Origin: Micromonospora rifamycinica
Lineage (GTDB): Bacteria; Actinomycetota; Actinomycetes; Mycobacteriales; Micromonosporaceae
NCBI RefSeq assembly: GCF_900090265.1
Contig: NZ_LT607752.1
Location: forward strand, 4,966,001 to 5,030,000
Direction of reading: 5' to 3'
Length of the DNA stretch: 64,000 nucleotides
Part shown: piece after piece, positions 35,998-44,005 of the stretch
How positions within the stretch are numbered: position 1 is the first letter of the stretch
Layout of the letters: every line of letters starts with the position of its first letter
Made by a program: the position numbers and the translations under genes
The notes under the pieces: generated by a model
What the model was told of the DNA's origin: nothing
The model's input: the letters and a program-made list of their open reading frames with translations, nothing else
Databases searched by the model: none

Positions 35998-37107
35998 TCA
36001 GTCGAGCCAGCTGCCGGCACGCATGACCCGGACCACGGTCAGCTCGTCGTCGAGCACCACCAGGTCGGCGCGCCGGCCGCTCTGGAGCGCGCCGACCCGG
36101 TCGCCGAGGCCGATGGCGCGGGCCGGGGTGGTGGCGACCATCCGTACCGCGTCGGTGATCGGGACGCCGGCGGTGACGGCGTGCCGCAGCGCCGCGTCCA
36201 TGGTGAGGGTGCTGCCGGCGATCGCCCCGTTGCCGGCCAGCCGGGCCACCCCGTCGGCCACGGCGACCGGCTGGCCGCCCAGCTCGTAGTCGCCGTCGGG
36301 CATGCCGGCTGCGGCCATCGCGTCGGTGACCAGCGCGACCCGTTCCGGGCCGGCCACGGCGGTGACGAAGGTGAGCATCCCGTCGTGCAGGTGCACCCCG
36401 TCGGCGACCAGCTCACAGACCACGTTCGGGGCCTCCAGCAGGGCCACCACCGGGCCGGGCTCGCGGTGGTGCAGCGGGCGCATCCCGTTGAACAGGTGGG
36501 TGCCGACGCTCGCCCCCGCCGAGACGGCGGCCCGGGTCTGCTCCCAGGTGGCGTCGGTGTGGCCGACGGCGGCGACCACCCCGTGCGAGGTGAGCAGCTT
36601 GATGGCGTCCAGCGCGCCGGGACGCTCGGGGGCCAGGGTGACCATGCGTACCGTCCCGTCGCCGTCGGCGATGAGCCGGCCCAGCTCGTCGGTGGACGGG
36701 TCGCGGAGGAACTCCGGGTTCTGCGCCCCGCACCGGGCCGCCGACAGGTACGGCCCCTCGAAGTGGACGCCGGCCAGCACGCCCTCGCGGACCAGCGGCG
36801 CGAACGCGGCGGTGGCCGTCCGCATCAGCTCGAACGGGGAGCTGACCAGGCTGGCCAGCAGGGTGGTGGTGCCGTGGCGCAGGTGGAACGCGGCGGCCTC
36901 GCGGGCGGCGGCGGCGTCGCCGGTGGTGAAGGTGTGGCCGCCCCCGCCGTGGGTGTGCATGTCCACGAAGCCCGGCACGATCCAGTGCCCGTCGCGCTTG
37001 GCCGGGTACTCGGCGACGGCGGTGATCCGCTCGCCGTCCAGCTCCACGCACCCCTGCCGGATCACGCCGGTCGGGGTCACCACCTTGCCGGTCACCCGCT
37101 GGGTCAT
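35998..37107 (-). CDS. nagA: N-acetylglucosamine-6-phosphate deacetylase
   Basis: Removes acetate from GlcNAc-6-P, yielding GlcN-6-P. A 369-residue amidohydrolase: metal motif VDMHTHGGGG near residue 50, GVHFEGPYL, and metal ligands in VGHTDAT and THLFNGM. The catalytic Asp is in ALVTDAMAAAGM. The ATG overlaps the ROK kinase stop as ATGA, so translation is coupled. It is the last gene of a three-gene amino-sugar operon controlled from the box cluster at 39061-39183. Confidence 0.93.
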   Translation of the reverse strand: MTQRVTGKVVTPTGVIRQGCVELDGERITAVAEYPAKRDGHWIVPGFVDMHTHGGGGHTFTTGDAAAAREAAAFHLRHGTTTLLASLVSSPFELMRTATAAFAPLVREGVLAGVHFEGPYLSAARCGAQNPEFLRDPSTDELGRLIADGDGTVRMVTLAPERPGALDAIKLLTSHGVVAAVGHTDATWEQTRAAVSAGASVGTHLFNGMRPLHHREPGPVVALLEAPNVVCELVADGVHLHDGMLTFVTAVAGPERVALVTDAMAAAGMPDGDYELGGQPVAVADGVARLAGNGAIAGSTLTMDAALRHAVTAGVPITDAVRMVATTPARAIGLGDRVGALQSGRRADLVVLDDELTVVRVMRAGSWLD

Positions 37108-38108
37108 CGTCTCTCCAGACTGTCGAGGGCGAGCAGGGCCGCGCCGAGGCAACCGGCCTCGTCGCCCAGGGCCGCCGCGACCAGGCGCGGCTCCCGATGG
37201 AAGGTCATCCGTTCGTGCAGGGCGGCCCGGAGCGGGCCGAGCAGTTGCTCGCCGGCCCGGGCCAGGCCGCCGCCGATCACCATGGTGTCCACGTCGTAGA
37301 GGGCCTGCCCGGTGGCGAGCCCGTCGGCGAGCGCCTCGACGCTCTCCCGCCACACCCGGCCGGCCAGCTCCTCGCCGGCCGCCGCCCGCCCGGCCACGTC
37401 GGCCGCGCTCACCGCGCTGCGGGCCGGCGCGGTGTCGGCGGGGGCCGCCCCGGGACCGGTTCCGGCCGCCCCGGGTCGGGGGCCGTCGGCGAGTGCGGCG
37501 TAGCGGCGGGCGACGGCCGAGGCGGACGCGAGCGCCTCCAGGCAGCCGGTCCGGCCGCAGCCGCAGCGCGGCCCGTCGGGGCGTACCAGGATGTGGCCGA
37601 TCTCGCCAGCCGCACCGTGCGCCCCCACGGCGGCCGACCCGGCGACCACGTGGGCGGCGGCGATGCCGGTGCCGATCGCGACGAAGAGCACGTGCCGGGC
37701 GTCCCGGCCGGCGCCGAGCCGGGCCTCGGCGATCCCGCCCACCCGCACGTCGTGGCCGAGCACCGCCGGCAGTCCGAGCCGCGTCGCCACCAGGTCCCGC
37801 AGCGGTACGTCCCGGAAGCCGACGTTCGCCGACCAGACCGCCACCCCGGCGGCCTCGTCGACCACCCCGGGCACGGCGACGCCACACGCCACCGGGGTCG
37901 CCCCGGCGGCACGCGCCCGGTCGGCCAGCCCTCCGGCGACCGCCAGGACGGTCGCCACCACGGCGTCCGGGCCGCGCCCGGCGTCGGTCGGGTGGCGTTC
38001 GGCGTGCGCCGTGCTGCCGTCCGGGCGGACCAGGGCGCACTTCATCCCGGTGCCGCCGACGTCCAGCGCGACGACGAGACGTTGGTCGTCGTCCGGCCCG
38101 TCGGTCAC
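37104..38108 (-). CDS. ROK-family sugar kinase (probable N-acetylglucosamine kinase)
   Basis: A 334-residue ROK protein. ATP-binding ALDVGGTGMKCAL is at the start and GTGIAAAHVV is in the middle. The zinc motif CGCGRTGCLEALAS confirms the family, and VIGGGLARAGEQLL lies near the end. There is no HTH, so it is a kinase rather than a NagC-type repressor. A Pro/Ala-rich insert of about 25 residues lies between the zinc motif and the C-terminal helix. GTG 38108 overlaps the SIS gene stop (GTGA). With nagA next, GlcNAc or another N-acetylhexosamine is the likely substrate. Confidence 0.87.
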   Translation of the reverse strand: MTDGPDDDQRLVVALDVGGTGMKCALVRPDGSTAHAERHPTDAGRGPDAVVATVLAVAGGLADRARAAGATPVACGVAVPGVVDEAAGVAVWSANVGFRDVPLRDLVATRLGLPAVLGHDVRVGGIAEARLGAGRDARHVLFVAIGTGIAAAHVVAGSAAVGAHGAAGEIGHILVRPDGPRCGCGRTGCLEALASASAVARRYAALADGPRPGAAGTGPGAAPADTAPARSAVSAADVAGRAAAGEELAGRVWRESVEALADGLATGQALYDVDTMVIGGGLARAGEQLLGPLRAALHERMTFHREPRLVAAALGDEAGCLGAALLALDSLERR

Positions 38109-39034
38109 GCCAGCACCACGGAACGGGTCAGGTGCCGGGGCGCGTCCGGGTCGAGGCCGCGGCTGGTCGCCAGGGCCACCGCGAAGCGCTGGGCCAGGAT
38201 CAGGTCGGCCATCGGGTCGACCGGGGTGCGGCCGGCCGCCCAGCTGCCCAGCACGGTGTGGCAGCCGTGGTGGCGGCTGTGCACGAACGCCGCCCCGGTG
38301 GCCGCCACGTCCTCCGGCAGTCCGTCGGGCAGCTCCCCGAACGCCCAGACCAGCCGGCCGGGTGCGGCGATCGAGATGGGACCGTGCCGGTAGTCCATCG
38401 CCGGGTACGCCTCGGCCCAGAAGGTGGCCGCCTCGCGGCACTTCAGCGCGGCCTCCTGGGCCAGCCCGACCGTCCAGCCCCGACCGAGGAAGGTGGCCTG
38501 GTCGACGCGGGCCGGGTCGAGCGGCAGCGGAGCCCGGACGGCCACCTCGGCGTCGGCGGCCAGCGCCTCGACGTTGTCGCCGAGGTGGCCGCGGAGCAGC
38601 GCCAGGGCGGTGGTGGCGAACCGGGTCTGCACCACCGAACGCTCGTCGGCGAAGGGCATCGGCACGGCCGTGCCGGCCAGCGCGACGGCGGGCGAGCCGG
38701 GGTCGCCGACGAGGACGGTGGTGGGTGTCCGACCGCGGTGCGCGGCGAGCAGGTCGAGAACCTCGGTGGTGGTGCCCGAGCGGGTGACCGCGATCAGCCG
38801 GTCGTAGCGGCGGTCGGCGGGGAACTCGCTGGCCTGGAAGGCGTCGGTCTCGCCGTGACCGGCCCGCTCGCGTAGCCCGGCGTACGCCATGGCCATGAAC
38901 CACGACGTGCCGCAGCCGACGACGGCGACCCGCTCGCCGGGCCGGGGGAGGCCGCTGGCGACGGTGCCGGCGAGCCGGGCCGCCTCCCGCCAGCAGTCGG
39001 GTTGGCTGGCGATCTCCGCGTCGACGTACGCCAT
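38105..39034 (-). CDS. SIS-domain phosphosugar isomerase (AgaS/GlmS-C-like)
   Basis: 309 residues with two SIS domains: VAVVGCGTSWFMAMAYAGL (about 55-75) and the sugar-phosphate Ser/Thr loop VTRSGTTTEVLDLLAAH, then the second SIS with LKCREAATFWAEAYPAMDYR and HGPISIA. It resembles the isomerase half of GlmS and AgaS, which deaminate or isomerise amino-sugar phosphates. ATG 39034 has GAGGAG upstream; the longer frame reads through the operator region. It is the first gene of the operon. With ROK kinase and nagA it gives a GlcNAc (or GalNAc) route to fructose-6-P. Confidence 0.87.
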   Translation of the reverse strand: MAYVDAEIASQPDCWREAARLAGTVASGLPRPGERVAVVGCGTSWFMAMAYAGLRERAGHGETDAFQASEFPADRRYDRLIAVTRSGTTTEVLDLLAAHRGRTPTTVLVGDPGSPAVALAGTAVPMPFADERSVVQTRFATTALALLRGHLGDNVEALAADAEVAVRAPLPLDPARVDQATFLGRGWTVGLAQEAALKCREAATFWAEAYPAMDYRHGPISIAAPGRLVWAFGELPDGLPEDVAATGAAFVHSRHHGCHTVLGSWAAGRTPVDPMADLILAQRFAVALATSRGLDPDAPRHLTRSVVLA

Positions 39035-39060
39035 GGGGAACTCCTCGCACAGGGGAGGGA

Positions 39061-39183
39061 GGTGCGCAATACGGCTCATTACCACCGTCTTTCGCGCGTT
39101 ATTCTGCGCGAAACGGGGTGGGTGTGGCAACCTGCCCCCGGATCGCGCAGAGCAGGGTTTTGCGCACCATCAGTTTCGCGCAC
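39061..39183. promoter_or_regulatory. Operator cluster between the amino-sugar operon and the DeoR gene
   Basis: TTTCGCGC (39090-39097) and GCGCGAAA (39106-39113) form a perfect inverted repeat. Further copies are TTTTGCGCAC (39158-39167), TTTCGCGCAC (39174-39183) and, inverted, GGTGCGCAAT (39061-39070). They cover both divergent promoters, as expected of sites for the adjacent DeoR protein. Confidence 0.75.
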
Positions 39184-39234
39184 TACTGTGCACGCCATCA
39201 ATCACCGTTCGGGCAGAGTCATCGGAGGCCCCTC

Positions 39235-40020
39235 GTGGACCGGTACGCCAGGTGGAACGCTCTGCTCGAGATGCTCACCGGCAGTGGCCGGGTCAGCGTC
39301 GAGGAGGCCGCCGACCGGCTGGACGTCTCCCAGGCCACCATCCGCCGCGACTTCGACCAGCTCGCCCAGCAGCAGATGATCACCCGGACCCGGGGCGGCG
39401 CGGTCGCCAACGGTGTCTCCTACGACCTGCCGCTGCGCTACAAGACGGCCAAGCACTCGGCCGAGAAGCAGCGGATCGGCGCGGCCGCCGCCGCGCTCGT
39501 CTCCCCGGGCACCGTGGTCGGCCTCAACGGCGGCACCACCAGCACCGAGGTGGCCCGGGCCCTCGCCGTCCGGCCGGATCTGAACACCAACGCCGAGGGC
39601 GCCCAGCTCACCGTGGTCACCAACGCCCTGAACATCGCCAACGAACTGCTGGTCCGCTCCCGGATGAAGGTGGTGGTCGCCGGGGGTGTGGTGCGGCCGA
39701 AGTCGTTCGAGCTGGTCGGGCCGCTCGGTGGGGCGCTGCTGCGTGAGGTCACCCTGGACGTCGCCCTGTTGGGCGTGGACGCGCTCGATCCCCAGCTGGG
39801 TGCCGCCGCCCACCACGAGGGGGAGGCGGCGATGAACAACCTGATGGTGGCCCGGGCCAAGCGGGTGGTGATCATCGCGGACTCGTCGAAGCTCGGCGGC
39901 CACGCGTTCGCCCGGATCTGCCCGGTGGAGCGGGTGGAGACCCTGGTGACCGACTCCGGGGCGGCCCCGGAGCTGGTCGCTGCGTTCCGTGCCGCCGGAG
40001 TGGCCGTCATCTGCGCCTGA
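39235..40020 (+). CDS. DeoR/GlpR-family sugar-phosphate-responsive regulator
   Basis: A 261-residue DeoR protein. The N-terminal HTH is VSVEEAADRLDVSQATIRRD (about 20-39), followed by the TRTRGGAVANG wing. The sugar-phosphate-binding domain includes LNGGTTSTEVARAL, VVAGGVVRPKSFELVGPLGG and the end IIADSSKLG. GTG 39235 has GGAGG upstream. It is divergent from the SIS-ROK-nagA operon; the shared gap carries five TTTYGCGC-type boxes, so it probably represses the operon and itself until an amino-sugar phosphate appears. Confidence 0.92.
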   Translation: MDRYARWNALLEMLTGSGRVSVEEAADRLDVSQATIRRDFDQLAQQQMITRTRGGAVANGVSYDLPLRYKTAKHSAEKQRIGAAAAALVSPGTVVGLNGGTTSTEVARALAVRPDLNTNAEGAQLTVVTNALNIANELLVRSRMKVVVAGGVVRPKSFELVGPLGGALLREVTLDVALLGVDALDPQLGAAAHHEGEAAMNNLMVARAKRVVIIADSSKLGGHAFARICPVERVETLVTDSGAAPELVAAFRAAGVAVICA

Positions 40021-40061
40021 GTGACCCCTCGGTGCACCGTCGGTAGTAATCGAGCGCCGAT

Positions 40062-40098
40062 GCATACCGGGTATTGCCACCCGGGGCATACCGAGTAT
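40062..40098 (+). promoter_or_regulatory. Repeated palindromic box before the ABC exporter operon
   Basis: GCATACCGGGTAT (40062-40074) and GCATACCGAGTAT (40086-40098) are direct copies 24 bp apart, each internally symmetric (ATACC-G-GGTAT). They lie 41-77 bp before the start codon and overlap the likely -10, suggesting a repressor site occupied by two dimers. Confidence 0.55.
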
Positions 40099-40138
40099 GG
40101 TGACCGCTGTCATCAGCCACCATCGGGGGAGGCGCAGC

Positions 40139-41149
40139 TTGTCGGCTGTCCTGGAGATCGAAGGTCTACGTAAGACGTACAAGAGCCGCAGGCGTGGTGT
40201 CCGCAACGCGCTGGACGGCTTCGACATGCGGGTGGAGGCCGGTCAGGTGCACGGCTTCCTCGGCCCCAACGGGTCGGGCAAGACCACCACGCTACGCACC
40301 CTGCTCGGGCTGATCCGGCCGGACGGCGGGCGGATGGCGATCCTCGGCCACGAGGTGCCCGCCGCGCTGCCCACCGTCGCCGGCCAGGTCGGCGCGATCG
40401 TGGAGAGCCCGCAGTTCTTCCCGCACTTCTCCGCCCGGGACACCCTGTCCCTGCTGGCCGGGGCCGGCGACGTCCCCGCCGTCCGGGTCGACGAGGTGCT
40501 CGAACTGGTCGGGCTGCGGGACCGGGCCGGCGAGCGGGTCAAGACGTACTCGCTCGGCATGAAGCAGCGGCTCGCCGTCGCGTCCGCCCTGCTCAAGAAC
40601 CCGAAGCTGCTGATCCTGGACGAGCCGGCCAACGGCCTCGACCCGGGCGGCATCCGGGAGATGCGTACCCTGATGCGTACCCTCGCCGAATCCGGGATGA
40701 CGGTGGTGCTCTCCAGCCACATCCTCGGCGAGATCCAGCTCATCTGCGACGAGGTCACCATCATCTCGCTGGGCCGTCGGGTCGCCGCCGGCCCGGTGGA
40801 GCAGGTGCTCGCCCAGCACTCGCACGGCGGGGTACGGGTGCGGCTGGACGCCGCCGAGGACCTCGCCGCCGCGGCCGACCTGCTCGGCCGGGCCGGGGTC
40901 GCGGTCACCCGGCACCCCGACCACCTGATGCTGGCCGGCGTCGACAAGCCGGCCACGGTCAGCCGGCTCCTCGCCGAACAGCACCTGTACGTCAGCGAGC
41001 TGGCCCCGGTCTCGGTGGACCTGGAGAGCGTCTTCCTGGAGATCACCGCCACCGCGCCGGTCCCCGGCCAGCACCGCCAGGTCGACGAGTCCACGAAGGT
41101 CGGCGAGCCGGGCCACACCGGCGGCACCACGGGAGGGTGGGGCGCATGA
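40139..41149 (+). CDS. ABC transporter ATP-binding protein
   Basis: A 336-residue cytoplasmic ATPase of the ABC-2/drug-exporter type. It has Walker A GPNGSGKTTT, Q-loop VGAIVESPQFF, signature YSLGMKQRL, Walker B LLILDEPANGLD and H-loop SSHIL. A C-terminal accessory domain follows (about 220-310). The start is TTG 40139 with GGGGAGG seven bases upstream; an ATG at 40097 in frame would sit inside the operator. The stop overlaps the permease start (ATGA). Substrate unknown. Confidence 0.88.
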   Translation: MSAVLEIEGLRKTYKSRRRGVRNALDGFDMRVEAGQVHGFLGPNGSGKTTTLRTLLGLIRPDGGRMAILGHEVPAALPTVAGQVGAIVESPQFFPHFSARDTLSLLAGAGDVPAVRVDEVLELVGLRDRAGERVKTYSLGMKQRLAVASALLKNPKLLILDEPANGLDPGGIREMRTLMRTLAESGMTVVLSSHILGEIQLICDEVTIISLGRRVAAGPVEQVLAQHSHGGVRVRLDAAEDLAAAADLLGRAGVAVTRHPDHLMLAGVDKPATVSRLLAEQHLYVSELAPVSVDLESVFLEITATAPVPGQHRQVDESTKVGEPGHTGGTTGGWGA

Positions 41150-42159
41150 GCCTGTACGTCACCGAACTGCGTCGGCTGGCCAAGCGTCGGCTCACCCGGG
41201 TCATGCTGGTCCTGCTGGTACTGGGCCTGGCCGGCATCGTCACCGCCTTCGGCTTCTCCAGCCACAAGCTCTCCCCGGCCGTGATCGCCGAGGCCCAGGC
41301 CGAGTCGGACGCGAACTTCCGGCAGGCCGTCCGGGACTGGGAGCGTTCGATCGCCGACTGCGAAGCGGCCAAGGCCCGTGGCGAGCAGACCGAGGACCGG
41401 TACGGCCCGAACTGCGGCCGGGACTGGCAGCCCACCCCGGACATGTTCGACCCGAAGTGGAACCTGCCCTACCAGTTCGACTTCCGGGCCGAGTTCGAGA
41501 TTTTCATCGCCGTCTTCGCCGGGGCGGTGGCGCTCTTCGCCTTCCTGATCGGCGCCTCCTTCGTGGGTGCCGAGTGGAGCAGTGGCGGAATGATGAACCT
41601 GCTGCTGTGGCGGCCGAAACGGCTCGCCGTGCTCGGCACCAAACTGGCCGCCGTGTCGACCATGCTGACCGTGGTGACCGTGGTGCTCGGCGCACTGTGG
41701 ACGCTGGCCTTCTGGCTGATCGGCACCTACCGGGGGACCACCGCGAAGGTCACCTCCGGGGTCTGGCAGTCCACCGGGATCAGCGGCCTGCGGGCGCTGG
41801 CGCTGATCCTCGCCGTCGGCGGGGTGGCCTTCGCGCTGGCCTCCCTGGGCCGGCACACCTCAATGGCGCTCGGCGTCGCCGTCGGCCTCGGGGTGATCAG
41901 CGAGATCGGCATCCGGATCGCCACGAGCATCGCCGGGGTCCGGTTCGGGGACCGTTGGGTGCTCTCCACCTACGCGCTGGCCTGGTTCCAGAAGCAGTGG
42001 ACGCTGATCGACTACCGCTCCTGCGAGTTCGTCCAGGGCGAGTGCACGCCGAAGGAGATGCTGGTGACCTGGCAGGACTCGGCGTTGGTCTTCGGCCTCG
42101 GCACCGCGGTGGTGGTGGCTGCCGCGTTCTGGTTGATGCGTCGGCGCGACATCACCTGA
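41146..42159 (+). CDS. ABC transporter permease (ABC-2 type)
   Basis: 337 residues with about six membrane helices. The first is at 18-38 (TRVMLVLLVLGLAGIVTAFG), followed by a large external loop (40-115) containing Cys pairs (SIADCEAAK, GPNCGRDW) that may form a disulfide. FLIGASFVGAEWSSGGMMNLLLWRP is the typical ABC-2 membrane/cytosol turn. ATG 41146 overlaps the ATPase stop. With that gene it forms a complete exporter. A strong terminator follows at 42183-42223. Confidence 0.87.
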   Translation: MSLYVTELRRLAKRRLTRVMLVLLVLGLAGIVTAFGFSSHKLSPAVIAEAQAESDANFRQAVRDWERSIADCEAAKARGEQTEDRYGPNCGRDWQPTPDMFDPKWNLPYQFDFRAEFEIFIAVFAGAVALFAFLIGASFVGAEWSSGGMMNLLLWRPKRLAVLGTKLAAVSTMLTVVTVVLGALWTLAFWLIGTYRGTTAKVTSGVWQSTGISGLRALALILAVGGVAFALASLGRHTSMALGVAVGLGVISEIGIRIATSIAGVRFGDRWVLSTYALAWFQKQWTLIDYRSCEFVQGECTPKEMLVTWQDSALVFGLGTAVVVAAAFWLMRRRDIT

Positions 42160-42182
42160 GCCGGGCCACCCGGCACCGGATG

Positions 42183-42223
42183 CGGCGGGTCCGGCTCGAC
42201 CGACGGTCGAGCCGGACCCGCCG
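42183..42223 (+). terminator. Terminator after the ABC exporter operon
   Basis: A perfect 18-bp stem, GGCGGGTCCGGCTCGACC (42184-42201) with 42205-42222, loop GAC, plus one flanking C-G pair. Confidence 0.88.
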
Positions 42224-42332
42224 TGCGTCGTCAGTGCCGGCCGACAGCCGTCGGGCGGAAGCGTCGCCCACCCTGGTTAAGCTGGGTTTCCCCGGCCGGC
42301 CCGCCCGGTCGTCCACCCTGCCGAGGAGCGCC

Positions 42333-42467
42333 ATGCCGCCCGCCGACGCCATGCCGCCCGCCGACGCCATGCCGCCGGTCAACGCCGAGCCGCCCGCCAA
42401 GCCCGTGGCGTCCGCCAAGCCCGTGGCGTCCGCCAAGCCCGTGGCGTCCGCCAAGCCCGTGGCGTCC
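42333..42467 (+). repeat. 18-bp in-frame tandem repeat tract
   Basis: Period 18 bp throughout: two exact copies starting ATGCCGCCCGCCGACGCC (42333, 42351), a variant (42369), a transition unit, then four exact copies of GCCAAGCCCGTGGCGTCC (42396-42467). Copy-number change would keep the reading frame. Confidence 0.9.
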
Positions 42468-42848
42468 GCCGACGCCGAACTGTCCGCCGACGGCATGGCC
42501 CGGTCCGGGGCATCGCCGGAGCCGGTCGACGCGCCGCAGCAGGCGCCGTCGGTGCCGTCGCCCCGAGCGGCTCCGGACGACGAGCGGACCGGTGCGCGGG
42601 CGGCTCCGGCCGGTGCCGACGAGCTGACCGAACGGGAACAGCGGATCCTCGCCTTCGAACAGCAGTGGTGGCGGCACGCCGGGGCCAAGGAACAAGCCAT
42701 CCGGGACACCTTCGGGCTCTCGGCGACCCGTTACTACCAGCTGCTCAACGGTCTACTGGATCGCCCCGCCGCGCTGGTCGCCGAGCCGCTGCTGATCGGC
42801 CGGCTTCGCCGCCTGCGCGCCTCCCGGACCCGCAACCGACGTCGCTGA
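42333..42848 (+). CDS. DUF3263 protein with N-terminal hexapeptide repeats
   Basis: 171 residues from ATG 42333 (GAGGAG upstream). The C-terminal ~70 residues are a typical DUF3263 domain: LTEREQRILAFEQQWWRHAG and AIRDTFGLSATRYYQLLNGL, probably a small HTH. The N-terminal half is low complexity: two copies of MPPADA, a variant, then four identical AKPVAS units, encoded by an 18-bp tandem repeat. Normal DUF3263 proteins are about 90-120 residues and lack this. Other in-frame ATG codons at 42351 and 42369 lie within the repeat, so the true start could vary. Confidence 0.78.
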   Translation: MPPADAMPPADAMPPVNAEPPAKPVASAKPVASAKPVASAKPVASADAELSADGMARSGASPEPVDAPQQAPSVPSPRAAPDDERTGARAAPAGADELTEREQRILAFEQQWWRHAGAKEQAIRDTFGLSATRYYQLLNGLLDRPAALVAEPLLIGRLRRLRASRTRNRRR

Positions 42849-42977
42849 GCCTTCCGCCCGAGCCCGCCGCCGGCACCATGGGTGAATCCGGGCCGACCGG
42901 CCGAGACGTCCGGCCGGACCGGCAGTCGCCGCCCAAAGGGGTGGACGGCCGTCCGTGCGGGCGGCAGACTGCGGCAC

Positions 42978-43490
42978 GTGGCAGGCGCGGTACGGCTGGA
43001 GCCGGTGGACGAGGCGAACCTGGAGTCGTTGCTCTCCGTAGCGGCGGCCGAGGCTGAGCCGAGTGACGTCATGCCCCCGGTCGAGGCCCCCGCCGGCTGG
43101 TCGCACGCCCGCCGGGAGGCGTTTCGGAACTTCCACCGGGCCAGCTTCGACGGCCTGGACGGCCCGAGCCGCACGCTGATGTTCGCTGTGTGTGTCGGTG
43201 GCGAGGTGGTCGGCATGATCAGGATGACCCGCTGCGCCGCCCCCGGCGTGGTGGAGACGGGCATGTGGCTCGGCCGGTCGGCCCGGGGGCAGGGGCTCGG
43301 TGCCGCAGCCCTGCGGGAACTGCTGAACACCGCCGCCGCAGCCGGTATGCACTCCGTCGTCGCGGAGACCACCCCCGACAACGTGGGTGCTGTCTCGGTG
43401 CTGCGCAACTGTGGCGCGAAACTACGCGAAGAGGGCGGAAAGGTGCACGCGGAGATCTCTCTCGACGCGACCCCACCCGCCGTCGGCTGA
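42978..43490 (+). CDS. GNAT N-acetyltransferase
   Basis: A 170-residue acetyltransferase. It starts AVRLEPVDEANLESLL; the acetyl-CoA loop is GRSARGQGLGAAALRELL (about 96-113), and AAAAGMHSVVAETTPDNVGA followed by VLRNCGAKL closes the fold. GTG 42978 is chosen from the family start; no ribosome site is clear. Substrate unknown. It is the last plus-strand gene before the 515-bp repeat-rich gap. Confidence 0.83.
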   Translation: MAGAVRLEPVDEANLESLLSVAAAEAEPSDVMPPVEAPAGWSHARREAFRNFHRASFDGLDGPSRTLMFAVCVGGEVVGMIRMTRCAAPGVVETGMWLGRSARGQGLGAAALRELLNTAAAAGMHSVVAETTPDNVGAVSVLRNCGAKLREEGGKVHAEISLDATPPAVG

Positions 43491-43544
43491 TCCGCCGCCC
43501 GCTCCGGAGCGATCGTCGCCACCCGGCCTCGCCGGGGCGATGAC

Positions 43545-43616
43545 ACGCGTCAGCGCAGTGGCACGCGTCAGCGCAGTGGCACGCGTCAGCGCAGTGGCAC
43601 GCGTCAGCGCAGTGGG
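43545..43616. repeat. Four 18-bp tandem repeats
   Basis: ACGCGTCAGCGCAGTGGC occurs four times head to tail (43545, 43563, 43581, 43599), with only the last base of the fourth copy changed. It begins 55 bp after the GNAT stop codon. Confidence 0.92.
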
Positions 43617-43851
43617 CAGAGCGGCATGCCGCTACGGCATACGGCGGCGCCATGCGGCGAGGACATCCGACGCGGCGGGCGCGGCGACGGCACCCCCAGC
43701 CGGGCAGGCGGGACCGGTAGCCGGGCAGATGATAGCGGCAGCCGCTGCAAAGGCAGACGGCAGCGGCAGCCGCGGCGACGGCCTCCGGATGAGGCGGCGT
43801 GTCGCGGACACTTGTGCTTCCCGCGACGAGTGCTATGCCCAGCAGTCATAT

Positions 43852-43870
43852 TTATGCCTCTCAGGCATAA
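43852..43870. promoter_or_regulatory. AT-rich palindrome
   Basis: TTATGCCT-CTC-AGGCATAA is a perfect 8-bp inverted repeat inside an AT-rich pocket. It could be an operator; no adjacent gene is obvious. Confidence 0.45.
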
Positions 43871-44005
43871 CGCTCGCTGCCTGACTACTGGTGTGCGCCG
43901 ACACGCCCGGACGGCACCCGAGCACCCGGCACCGGCACCCGAGCACCCGGCGCCCGAGCACCCGTCGACCCGCAGCCACCCGCCGTCCCGTCGGGCGGCC
44001 CGCGG

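Larger units (their letters stand above)
43491..44005. other. 515-bp gap without a supported gene; repeats and palindromes
   Basis: No frame here looks like a real protein. The gap holds an 18-bp tandem repeat (43545-43616), GTCGCGG/CCGCGAC inverted at 43801-43827, an AT-rich palindrome (43852-43870), and CCCGAGCACCCG-type repeats at about 43917-43970. The low-GC stretch 43835-43872 looks like a promoter or operator, but I see no gene it would serve. Confidence 0.6.

Noticed and set aside
42690..42850. Extended start of the DUF3263 frame far upstream (41457) inside the permease gene
   Set aside because: That part of the frame is a shadow of the permease and crosses a strong terminator; the ribosome site at 42324-42329 supports ATG 42333.
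43545..43616. CRISPR array
   Set aside because: The 18-bp units are contiguous with no spacers and no cas genes are near.
43387..43884. Possible protein with VSAVAR repeats in the 43.5-kb gap
   Set aside because: The repeats come from an 18-bp DNA repeat readable in several frames on both strands; there is no ribosome site and the flanks overlap the end of the GNAT gene.
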